The notes beneath the pieces were generated by a model. It was not told where the DNA came from and ran no database searches. It was given only the letters and a program-made list of their open reading frames with translations. Of a DNA stretch of 64,000 nucleotides, positions 1-7,913 are shown one piece after another. Origin of the DNA: DATCYX01 sp963714425 (GTDB lineage: Bacteria; Chloroflexota; Anaerolineae; Anaerolineales; UBA4823); assembly GCA_963714425.1 (NCBI GenBank), contig CAVQOI010000003.1:62001-126000 (forward strand), written 5' to 3'. The position numbers and the translations under genes are program-made. Every line of letters starts with the position of its first letter. Within the stretch, counting starts at the first letter, position 1.

Positions 1-822
1 CCAGGGCGTCCCGGTTAGCCAGGGCTAGGTAATCCCATTCCATGGTGACTAACGTCTCGCGGGCGGCAATGCGTCCCTGGTCGGAGATTACCGGGATGAA
101 GTTGCCGGAGTCGACCATCTCTTTCCAGAACTGCAGGCCAGCCTCTGGCGCTTTTTCAATGTCCCCCCCGGTGCGGGCAAGCCCGGATGCCATAACGGTC
201 TGAACCGATTGGTTGGACTTGAGCACGTCGCCAGCCATGGCGACCTTGCCTTTGAACTCAGGCTTGAGCAGGTCTTCCCAGTCTTTCGGGGAGTCGACAA
301 TGTCGGGCTTTACCACCTCGAAGACTAGCACGCCGTAGTACTCAGCCCACCAGAAACCATCCGGATTCTTCATCTCGATGGTATCCCAGGTCGGCAACCT
401 TGTACTTGGCGAGCAAGCCATCGGTCATGGCAGTCTGCGGTGTGACCTACACCAATGTCGATCACATCCGGAGCCTGCGGGCCTTTGCTATCCTTGTTGG
501 CGCGGATGGCTTCCAGCTCGTCTGCTGAACCGGCATCTGGGTTCAGCTCGTTGATTGTCAGTCCGTACTTGGTCTTGAAGGTCTCGATAATCTCGCCGTA
601 GTTAGCCCAGTCGTGCGGCAGGGCGATGGTGGTCAGCTGGCCTTCGCTCTTGGCTGCTGCGATCAGCTCCTCAAGTGGGATGCTGTTGCCGCTGGTCAGG
701 TCGGGCAGTGCCGCCCCTTCGGGTGCAGCAGGTCCGCCGCAAGCGGCGAGAAGCGATGCGCCACCGGCAAGGGCGCCCATTTTCAAGAACTGGCGTCGGC
801 TGAGTTGTGAGTCCTGAGACAT
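1..822 (-). CDS. ABC-type solute-binding lipoprotein, Tat signal; partial and frameshifted
   Basis: Probable extracellular binding protein of an ABC importer (extracellular solute-binding family 1 style). The start at 822 encodes a twin-arginine leader (SRRQFLK, residues 8-14) running into a lipobox LAAC with Cys28, so it should be folded before Tat export and anchored as a lipoprotein. The first 130 or so residues read cleanly. Near 385-445 the frame shifts twice within about 50 bases; after that a matching frame (FWWAEYYGVLVFEVVKPD, then KEMVDSGNFIPVISDQGR) runs off the window at position 1. The protein therefore reads across with two small indels, more like sequence errors than decay. No ABC permease or ATPase gene is seen here; they may lie beyond the edge. 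It lies downstream of and parallel to the APC permease, at the end of the minus-strand catabolic block. The ligand cannot be read from the sequence. Confidence 0.8.
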
Positions 823-1035
823 CTAATCCTCCTTCACTGGATTTTAAAGATAGTGTAGCTTGCTAAACGCTATTCTGGTACATCAGCTTTGTATATGCTC
901 GAGACACCTCCTGAAGGGCTTGCAATCTTTACAAGAAGCGCGCAGTAGGGGGAGCGCGCTCACCGATCATTGTAGCATTGTTAGGGGTCAGCGTCAATTT
1001 ATTCTGGTGTGTCGTTTTCGTGGGCTTGACACCTG

Positions 1036-1064
1036 GTGGTTCAGCTTTTCAACAGCTGAACCAC
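1036..1064 (-). terminator. Hairpin after the first APC permease
   Basis: Perfect 11-bp inverted repeat (arms GTGGTTCAGCT and AGCTGAACCAC) with a 7-base loop, lying 22 bases past the stop of the permease gene and before the binding-protein gene. There is no strong U-run on the minus-strand side, so it could be an intercistronic mRNA-stabilising hairpin instead of a full terminator. Confidence 0.5.
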
Positions 1065-1086
1065 TAGAATGCTTGAGCCACAGTCA

Positions 1087-2971
1087 CTACTCGACCGGAA
1101 TTTCCTTGTACACTTTGTCCACATCGATGCCCTGGCGGCGACGGTAGGCGTTGAAGCCGAAGTAAATCGCCGCAGCCAGCCCGTAGTTGATCAGCATGAA
1201 GACCATTGAGCTCAAGTTGCTCCAGCCGATGGCGTAGTAGGCGAAATCGAAGGGCGCTACATGGGGATCCCAGAACCACTCGATCAGCAGCCAGTCCAGG
1301 AAGCCCAGGAACACCAGCCCGGCCAGGGTGATCAGCGGCATCGCAGCGCCGGAGGCGACCTTGCTGCCTACAACGTACAGGATCCACACCAGCATCACTG
1401 CGTTGAAAGCTGTAAGCGCAGCGACCAGGATCACGATCAGCCAGGTGAGTGGGGTAGCCAGCTCAGTCCCAGGCAGGCCGCTCATCACGGAGATGGCATA
1501 GCTGACGGAAGTGTAGATGAGATAAGCCGCCGCCACCGCAAAAACTGCGGTCATCAGCCATCCCAGCCAGGATGGCACTTTGTAGCGGGCGATGGGCGAG
1601 CCCTCGAAGACCTCCTTCTGCCGCCAGGGCAGGATGGTTGCCGCCACCGTGGTACCCAAGAAGGTGACCGCGATCACAAGGGTGGCGTCCAGCACCAATG
1701 TCTGGAAGTTGAAGATATTGAAGGCATACAGGATGGATACAATTATCGATGGGATCACCATCAGCAGCAGGGCGTTGACAGGTGTGCGCGTGCGAGGCTC
1801 TACCGCTGAAGCCCACTCAGGCAGCATGCGGTCGAAGGCTGCAGCAAAGATCACTCGCGTGGAGCTCAAGAACACCGTGCCCGACCAGCCGAACCACCAC
1901 AGGCTCATCAGCAGGATAACGATAAATTGCAGCACGGGGCTCTTGGTCATGAAAGCGGCGAAGAGCACCGGGTAGGGCCAGAAGGGCAGGGGAGGCGCCT
2001 CTTCCACGTAGCCCCAGGTGTAGTTCCAGAACGCGCCGTTGGCCTTGTTGTAGAAATCCCAGCCAAGGGTCTTTGCGATTAGGGCAAAGAAAACCAGCGC
2101 CAGGATTGCCGTGACCACGATGGCAGCCGCCATGCCCCAGAAGTTGCGCTTGTAATCCGAAGCGCCGCGCACCTCGCCGTACAAGGTAGATCCCCAGTTC
2201 GGCCACAGGTTGAAGAACACGATCATGGGGATCAGCAAGAAGCTGGCGCCGAAGGCCAGGTTTCCCAGCGGCGCGGCAACTGTTCCGGCTGCTTCGCCGG
2301 CAGCCAGGGTAGCGTCATACAGGCCGCCTCCCTGCGCGCCGAAGAGCGCCGGGGCGAACTGGTCCAGGTTTGCGACGAAGGTCTCGTTGTTGCCGAAAAG
2401 AAGCAGGGCGAAGACCAGCGCCAGCCCGACCATGCCGCCCCAGAAGCAGAACTTCTGCACGCGGGCGTACCACTTCATGCCAATGGCGATGTAAAAGAAG
2501 CAGATACCGCAAACAACCAGCATGCCCACCAGCAAGCCGGTATTTTGTTGTGGTGAACCACAGGGCGGCTGCTTTGAACCCCAGGATACCCAGGATAGGG
2601 GTGAAGAACTCGTAGTTAAGCATCTGCCCGTAGAGCGGCACCCACAGCCACAAGATGAACCACCATCCAGTGACAGCCAGGATGAAGCCCCAGCCTCGCC
2701 CCAGGATGCGCGATTGCCACACGTAATCGCCGCCAGCACGCGGCATGGCAGAGATCAAGCTGGCGTACACGATCACCTCGAAGATTGTAAATATGCCGCC
2801 GATAACAACCGCCGTGGCAAGGTTGCCCTCAAAATAGTAACAGTAGGAGAAGATGAACAGACCCAGGGTAATCAGGTTGATTGAGAATGTCGCGTAGATG
2901 AACGCATCGAATATAGACCAGGATCTAACCAGACCGCTGGCTTTACGCACGAAAAGGGTTACCTCACTCAT
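1087..2971 (-). CDS. APC-superfamily amino acid/amine permease 1 (frameshifted)
   Basis: Integral membrane permease of the amino acid-polyamine-organocation superfamily, about 628 residues once one frameshift is repaired. The N-terminal part (start 2971, behind an AGGAG ribosome site) has the family helices 1-3 including PRAGGDYVWQSR; near 2548-2552 the frame shifts in an A-rich stretch (ACCACAACAAAA) and the rest continues to 1087. About 12-14 hydrophobic segments are visible, and the C-terminus ends in DKVYKEIPVE, closely matching the end of the second permease of this locus (YAFKEIPPE). The two are therefore paralogues. It probably brings in the amine or amino acid used by the adjacent oxidases and kinases. 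The ligand is unknown. Confidence in the family is high; the frameshift is probably an assembly error. Confidence 0.85.
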
Positions 2972-3054
2972 GTCAATGCTCCTCCAAGATTGTTGATTGG
3001 TTATCTTCCGTTTCCGCGAACTATTGAAGTTTCCTGACTTCCACCTCCTCTCAC

Positions 3055-3153
3055 GGTTTTACCCCTCCCCCAAGAAGGGGGAGTAATTTCTCTTCTTCCC
3101 TCCCCCATTTGGGGGAGGGGAAGCCTGCCGGAGGCAGGTAAGGGGTGGGGGTA
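3055..3153. repeat. GC-rich palindromic intergenic repeat, copy 1
   Basis: Intergenic element with C-runs facing G-runs (CCCTCCCCC then GGGGGAGGGG), followed by AAGCCTGCCG, GGCAGG and GGGGTGGGGG. The core GGGGAAGCCTGCCG recurs at 39406-39498 and 41283-41353, each time between genes. It resembles a REP-like dispersed family, not a gene. Confidence 0.65.
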
Positions 3154-3201
3154 ATCTCCGGTGTGAAGCATACCAAACCTTATAATTGTTATAAAAGCTT
3201 A

Positions 3202-4140
3202 CTATCCCGTCACCATGATGTAGTTGCCCAGTGCCTTGGGTTTCAATTCGATCACGACACCGTGCAGGATACCCTGCTCGTACATGCTACCAGGATTGAT
3301 GCACAGCGTCCGGCGTAACTTGCGTGAGCCTTTACCTTCGTGGATGTGCCCGTGCAGGCTTACCAGGGGCTGGTACTTCTCAATGACATTCAAGACCGCA
3401 CGGCTTCCCACCGGCACCAGCGAGCGACCGGCGTATGCCGGACGCAGGTCGTCGGTGAGCTCAGGCGCTTCGTCCAGCCCGCTGCCATAGGGAGGTGCGT
3501 GCAAATTGAAGACCGCGTTGGGGATATCGCGAACCTGGCTGATCACGGATTCGATGCGTTGCAGGAGTGCCTCATCGGGCTCCTCCCGGTGCGTGTTCCA
3601 GGGGGTGGGGTTGCTCCAGCCGGTGCTGGCCATCTCGTGGTGGTCGTCGAGCTGCACTACGCGCCCTTCAGCCAGCTTCACGCTCTTAGAAGACGCCAGA
3701 ACCGGGTCGATCTCCATCATGTCGTCGTTGCCAGGACACACATAGCAGTTAATTCCAGTGCCTGCCAGCTTCTCATCGGCATAGTCCATCCAGCGCTGGA
3801 CAGTGCTCAAAGCCTGTTCCAGGAACAGTTCGTCCGATTTGCCCGGGGTAGATGAGATAAACGCCACCTCGTCAGGATCGGTTACGTAGGGATAGTATCC
3901 CCGATTCTGGATTGTCTGAGCCATCTTATCCACTTCTTCCTGGCTTTCCATGATGGTCTCTTGTTCCAGCAGGGTGACTTTGTATTTCCCACCACCTTGG
4001 GCGATAATGGGAATTATCGCTTTGCCGGTCATATCCCCGCCCAGGATTAGGGTATCCACTTCGTAGAATTTGCCGGCGTTGATGAATTTCTTCCAGCAGA
4101 TCTCAGAGCCGTGAACGTCAGTGGCGTAATATAATTTCAT
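3202..4140 (-). CDS. Calcineurin-like metallophosphoesterase 1
   Basis: Binuclear-metal phosphoesterase of 312 residues. The expected metal-site blocks are all present in order: TDVHGS (Asp8, His10), GGDMTGK (Asp36), GNDD near residue 148, LHAPP near 215, and LHGHIHEG near 263-270. There is no signal peptide, so it acts in the cytoplasm. It starts behind AAGGAG and has its own good promoter upstream (4173-4200). A paralogue of similar size lies at 9914-10909, and each sits next to an APC permease. It may remove phosphate from an intermediate made by the neighbouring kinases, or act on a phosphodiester or nucleotide. The family is certain, the substrate is not. Confidence 0.88.
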   Translation of the reverse strand: MKLYYATDVHGSEICWKKFINAGKFYEVDTLILGGDMTGKAIIPIIAQGGGKYKVTLLEQETIMESQEEVDKMAQTIQNRGYYPYVTDPDEVAFISSTPGKSDELFLEQALSTVQRWMDYADEKLAGTGINCYVCPGNDDMMEIDPVLASSKSVKLAEGRVVQLDDHHEMASTGWSNPTPWNTHREEPDEALLQRIESVISQVRDIPNAVFNLHAPPYGSGLDEAPELTDDLRPAYAGRSLVPVGSRAVLNVIEKYQPLVSLHGHIHEGKGSRKLRRTLCINPGSMYEQGILHGVVIELKPKALGNYIMVTG

Positions 4141-4172
4141 GGGGCTCTCCTTGGGTTAATCATCCATAATTA

Positions 4173-4250
4173 ACTATAATCATTCCTTCGAACTTGTCAA
4201 TCGATTCTGTGAAGTTATGCATCCTTTGACAAGTTTATTGCTATAGCAAT
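4173..4250 (-). promoter_or_regulatory. Promoter with nested palindromes before metallophosphoesterase 1
   Basis: Read on the minus strand: a -35 box TTGACA (4195-4200) and a -10 box TATAGT (4173-4178) with a 16-base spacer. The -35 lies in one arm of a 10-bp inverted repeat (AACTTGTCAA at 4191-4200, TTGACAAGTT at 4226-4235). Just upstream is a perfect 14-bp palindrome, ATTGCTATAGCAAT (4237-4250). These look like regulator sites; the DeoR or GntR protein of the locus are candidates, by inference only. Confidence 0.6.
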
Positions 4251-4282
4251 TATTTCTTGAATCTCTGGTGCTCTCTCGATGT

Positions 4283-4303
4283 GCCCGCAGATCAACTGCG
4301 GGC
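4283..4303 (-). terminator. Hairpin after kinase 1
   Basis: Perfect 8-bp GC-rich stem (GCCCGCAG / CTGCGGGC) with a 5-base loop, 20 bases past the stop of the phosphotransferase gene. No long U-run follows. Confidence 0.5.
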
Positions 4304-4322
4304 AATCGGCGCAGAGAAGTTG

Positions 4323-5228
4323 TTATTTCTCCTGTACATCTTTGAGCCACCCAGGGAATTCGGGGGAGTCCAGCTTCTCCTCAGCCCTCCCCCAACGCTC
4401 GATCGCCCATCCCCAGAAGTCATAATCGATGGTGGAGATCTTGGCTTGGATGGCAGCCCACAGTGCCCAGCCCACGTCGGACATGATCATGTTCAGCTTC
4501 ATGCGCGCCAGCTTGGATAGCGTGGCCGCGCCAAAATAAGCAGCGCACATCTCCTGGATGCGTTCTTCGTCAAAGCCCATCTCCTGGCAGGTGTTGCCCA
4601 GCTCAAAACAGGGATCATTGTTGCCGCTGTATTCGTAGTCGATCAAGCGCAGCAGTTTTCCGTCGTCAATGTAATTCTCGCCCAGCAGGTCATTGTTGCA
4701 AGGCACGCTGGCAAGCGGCTGGGCGGCGAAGGCTTTTTCGATCTGGTATACCGCAGGCATGCGCTCGGGATAGCGATCGGGGATGGTGACATCATACTGC
4801 TTGCAGATATCCAGGTAGAACTCGGTCAGGCGGAACATATTGAAATCAGTGAGAAAGGGCGGCCCGTTGTGCAGCATCTTGATCGATTGCGCCATACGCG
4901 TGGGCATGCCCGGCTCCTGAAGCTTGTCTTTAGACATGGTTTCGCCGTAGATAAACTCCAGAACCATCACATCGTGTTCCGGCAGGTGGTAGACCACTTT
5001 TGCTCCCACGCCTGCCTGCGCAGCCGCCTTGGTGTTGTGCACTTCGTTTTTGCGGTCGATTGCCAGTAGTTCCGTCTTGGGACCGGGGATGCGCACGAAA
5101 TACGGTACGCGATCAACTTCTACGCGGAAGTTTGTGTTGGTCAGACCTCCCAAAAGGGGTTGGATGGCGACCAGCTTCCCCCGCCAGTCTGGAATGCTCT
5201 TGGCAACTTCCTCGATGGTGATGGTCAT
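4323..5228 (-). CDS. Choline/ethanolamine kinase-like phosphotransferase 1 (APH fold)
   Basis: Small-molecule kinase of the aminoglycoside phosphotransferase/choline kinase superfamily, 301 residues, cytoplasmic. The N-lobe Gly loop (LLGGLTNTNFRVE, 25-37) and the metal motif LIDYEYSG (195-202, Asp197) are normal. The catalytic loop reads CNNDLLGENY (177-186): Asp180 and Asn185 are kept, but the usual His two before the Asp is Asn178. The paralogue at 17007 has the normal HND. The start follows GAGGAG at proper spacing. It lies between metallophosphoesterase 1 and the FAD/GcvT gene, and may phosphorylate the hydroxyl of an amino alcohol or hydroxy-amino acid. That substrate idea is inference; hydroxylysine or homoserine-type kinases of this fold are alternatives. 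Confidence 0.82.
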   Translation of the reverse strand: MTITIEEVAKSIPDWRGKLVAIQPLLGGLTNTNFRVEVDRVPYFVRIPGPKTELLAIDRKNEVHNTKAAAQAGVGAKVVYHLPEHDVMVLEFIYGETMSKDKLQEPGMPTRMAQSIKMLHNGPPFLTDFNMFRLTEFYLDICKQYDVTIPDRYPERMPAVYQIEKAFAAQPLASVPCNNDLLGENYIDDGKLLRLIDYEYSGNNDPCFELGNTCQEMGFDEERIQEMCAAYFGAATLSKLARMKLNMIMSDVGWALWAAIQAKISTIDYDFWGWAIERWGRAEEKLDSPEFPGWLKDVQEK

Positions 5229-5246
5229 GCAAGTCTCCTCGAAATG

Positions 5247-5286
5247 AAGACCCTAAAGGTGGGTGATCGCGCACCTTTAGGGTCTT
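5247..5286 (-). terminator. Strong intercistronic hairpin between FAD/GcvT 1 and kinase 1
   Basis: Perfect 14-bp inverted repeat (arms AAGACCCTAAAGGT and ACCTTTAGGGTCTT) with a 12-base loop, filling the gap between two co-directional genes. The downstream arm ends about 18 bases before the kinase start, near its ribosome site. It may terminate, stabilise mRNA, or dampen kinase translation. Confidence 0.6.
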
Positions 5287-5294
5287 TAAGGGCT

Positions 5295-7721
5295 CTAAGC
5301 CCTGAGCCTCTCGCCTTTCGGGTCGAGCAGGACGGTGGGTGAAACTTCCGCGGGATGCACGGCATCGAATACATCCAGCATCAGCCGGGTGCCTCTCTTC
5401 GCCAATTCCAATGGTAAATAGGCGTAGACGATATTGCGCTTGAGCGTGTATCCATAGCCGCCCGAGCGCACACGCGAGACGACCTGCTTGCCGAGATATA
5501 CAGCCTCTCCCCCATAAACCGGCAGGAACTCCTCCCCATCCAGTACCAGGGTGCACAGCTTACGATCCACCCCCGCTTCTTTGACCTTGACCAAAGCATC
5601 CCGCCCAGTGAAGTCACCTTTCTCCATGTCCACGCAGAAACCCAGACCGGCAGCGTAGGGATTTTCCATGGGGGTTACGTCGGCGGTGAAGTAGCGGTAG
5701 CCTTTTTCCAGGCGCAGCGAGTCGGCAGCCTTGTAGCCCGCTAACTCCAGGCCGAAATCCTTCCCGGCTTCGTACAGCAGATCCCAAAGCATCATAGCCC
5801 GCTCATAGGGTACGTACAGCTCCCAGCCGAGCTCACCCACATAGCTGACGCGCTGGGCCAGCACCTGGGCATCGTTGACTTCGATCCACACCGCGGTCAG
5901 ATAGGGGTTTGCCTGGTTTGAGACATCGCTGGCGGTCACTTTGCTTAGCACGTGGCGCGCTTTGGGACCCCACAGAGCCAGGCAAGCCCAATCGGTGGTC
6001 ACGTCTCGCACTTCTACCGGGGGGTCGTCAGAGCGGATCGCCATACGAATCCACCCCAAGTCGTTGGCAATAAAACCAGAGCCGGTAACCACCCGGAAAT
6101 AATCTTCCCCGAGGCGGGTGATGGTAAGGTCGGCCTCCACCCCGCCGCGCGTGTTGAGCAGCTGGGTGTAGATTGCGCTGCCCACCGGGCGGTCGATGTT
6201 GCTGTCTGCCACGCGCTGCATGAGGGCCAGGGCGCCGGGACCGCGCACATCGAACTTGCCGAAGGATGTCAGGTCGAACAGCGCCACACGCTCGCGAGCG
6301 GCCTCATGTTCCTGCCCAACCCGCTCAAAGAACGGTGGGCGCGTCCAACCCCACTGGCGCTGGTCTGCGCCTGCCATGCGCCATGGCTTGCCTGGCTGGA
6401 AGAAGTTGACTCGCTCCCAACCGAATTTCTCACCGAATACGGCGCCATGCTCTTGCAGCCTGAAATGCACCGGGCTGGTGCGATATGGGCGCGCCCATTC
6501 GTTCTCGTCATGAGGGAATTTCAGGCGATAGTAGTATTTGACGCACTCGCGTGTGCGCTCGACGGCATAGGGCGTATGGGCGAAGTAATCGCCGAAGCGC
6601 GTGGAGCGGAACGCGTATATATCCTGGGTTGGCTCGCCTTCCACAATCCACTCTGCCATCAACCTGCCCATGCCTCCGGCGCCGCCATAGCCATTCAACG
6701 ACATACCGCACGTATTCCAGAAACCGCGCACCCCGGGCATAGGTCCCAGGATAGGCTGGCAATCGGGGGTGTAGGCGCCGGGATGGTTCACCAGCGTGAT
6801 GATCTCAGCCTTGTCGAGGAAGGGTAACCTGCGGATAGCGCCTTCAAATAACTGCTCGAAGCGGTCGAAATCCGGGGGCAGGGTGGTCCCTGCGTGATCC
6901 CAAGGGACGCCATCGATCCAGCGCTCTTTAGGGTTAGGCTCGTAGCCACCGATCACCAGTCCGCCTTGCTCTTCGCGCATGTACACCAGATTATCCGGGT
7001 CGCGCAGGCAGGGGGTGCTGTGGGCGAATTCATTGCCTGGGACGGCTTTGAGGGCGATGTGCTGGTGGTCTATCGGCACCGTGGGCAGGTGCAGCCCAGC
7101 CATGGCGGCGACGCGCGGCCCCCACAGGCCGGTGGCGTTGACCACGTGCTCGCATTTGATCGATCCCTTGTTAGTGAGCACCTCGCTCACCTCGCCTTTG
7201 GGTGAGATTTTGATGCCTGTGAGGCGTGTGCCTGTGTACACCTGGCAGCCCATCTCGCGCACGATGCGCGCCATGCTGGTGGTGGTCAGATAAGGATCCA
7301 GGTGACCATCGCGCGGCAAGTAGATGGCGCCGTACAGGTCTTTATCGCTGAGCTGGGGCATAATGCGCAGCGCCTCGGCAGGGGCGATTGTCTCGACCTC
7401 CATACCGATACCCTTGGCGCGGCTGACACTGCGCTGCAGCTCGCGTAGCTGCTCCTTGGAAGACGCCACGCGCAGGCTGCCAACATGGTCGAACAGGCCT
7501 AGCTCGCTGTATAGCTCGATGCTGTATTTGCGGAACTGCATTAATGTTTGGGATGTGGCAAATTGTGTTACCAGACCGGCAGCCTGGGCAGATTCACCGC
7601 TGGCGATCTCATCCTTTTCCAGCAGCACCACATCGGTCCAACCTAGCTTGGCAAGGTGATAGGCAACGTTAACTCCGTAAATACCTCCCCCCACGACGAC
7701 GACTCGAGCTTGGTCTTTCAT
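5295..7721 (-). CDS. FAD oxidoreductase-GcvT fusion 1 (sarcosine/dimethylglycine dehydrogenase-like)
   Basis: Fused enzyme of 808 residues. An N-terminal DAO-type FAD domain (GGGIYG at 11-16, Glu35 for the ADP ribose) is followed by an FAO_M-like linker and a C-terminal aminomethyltransferase (GcvT plus GCV_T_C) half. Family members oxidise N-methyl groups of sarcosine or dimethylglycine and pass the one-carbon unit to tetrahydrofolate. Known members hold FAD covalently on a His in a TWHAAGL motif; here that place reads SAQAAGL, with Gln46, so FAD is probably not bound that way. The start at 7721 was chosen because AGGAGGT lies 8 bases upstream; an in-frame start at 7745 has none. The C-terminus DPKGERLRA matches the paralogue at 13648-16086 (DPKGERIRA). 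The substrate is probably an N-methylated amine, not proven. Confidence 0.87.
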   Translation of the reverse strand: MKDQARVVVVGGGIYGVNVAYHLAKLGWTDVVLLEKDEIASGESAQAAGLVTQFATSQTLMQFRKYSIELYSELGLFDHVGSLRVASSKEQLRELQRSVSRAKGIGMEVETIAPAEALRIMPQLSDKDLYGAIYLPRDGHLDPYLTTTSMARIVREMGCQVYTGTRLTGIKISPKGEVSEVLTNKGSIKCEHVVNATGLWGPRVAAMAGLHLPTVPIDHQHIALKAVPGNEFAHSTPCLRDPDNLVYMREEQGGLVIGGYEPNPKERWIDGVPWDHAGTTLPPDFDRFEQLFEGAIRRLPFLDKAEIITLVNHPGAYTPDCQPILGPMPGVRGFWNTCGMSLNGYGGAGGMGRLMAEWIVEGEPTQDIYAFRSTRFGDYFAHTPYAVERTRECVKYYYRLKFPHDENEWARPYRTSPVHFRLQEHGAVFGEKFGWERVNFFQPGKPWRMAGADQRQWGWTRPPFFERVGQEHEAARERVALFDLTSFGKFDVRGPGALALMQRVADSNIDRPVGSAIYTQLLNTRGGVEADLTITRLGEDYFRVVTGSGFIANDLGWIRMAIRSDDPPVEVRDVTTDWACLALWGPKARHVLSKVTASDVSNQANPYLTAVWIEVNDAQVLAQRVSYVGELGWELYVPYERAMMLWDLLYEAGKDFGLELAGYKAADSLRLEKGYRYFTADVTPMENPYAAGLGFCVDMEKGDFTGRDALVKVKEAGVDRKLCTLVLDGEEFLPVYGGEAVYLGKQVVSRVRSGGYGYTLKRNIVYAYLPLELAKRGTRLMLDVFDAVHPAEVSPTVLLDPKGERLRA

Positions 7722-7856
7722 GGATGTGCACCTCCTCAGAATCACACGAATTGTCTATCCATAAGGGAGGGTGCGCGTATTGTCCGATCCTCCCAAACCC
7801 TTGGACAGTTCCTACAGGAGTACAGGATCCCCCCAGGTGATTTTATTGTTGAGCTT

Positions 7857-7889
7857 CAGGGTTTCCAGCTGTGCTGGCTGGAAACCCTG
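7857..7889 (-). terminator. Intercistronic hairpin between permease 2 and FAD/GcvT 1
   Basis: Perfect 13-bp stem (CAGGGTTTCCAGC / GCTGGAAACCCTG) with a 7-base loop, 25 bases past the permease stop. There is no clear U-run on the minus strand, so it may stabilise or partly terminate the transcript. Confidence 0.55.
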
Positions 7890-7913
7890 CTTTCCTGATC
7901 AGCCTGCCGGAGA

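Noticed and set aside
2522..2884. Plus-strand ORF across the permease frameshift
   Set aside because: Opposite to the permease on both sides of the slip; no family similarity.
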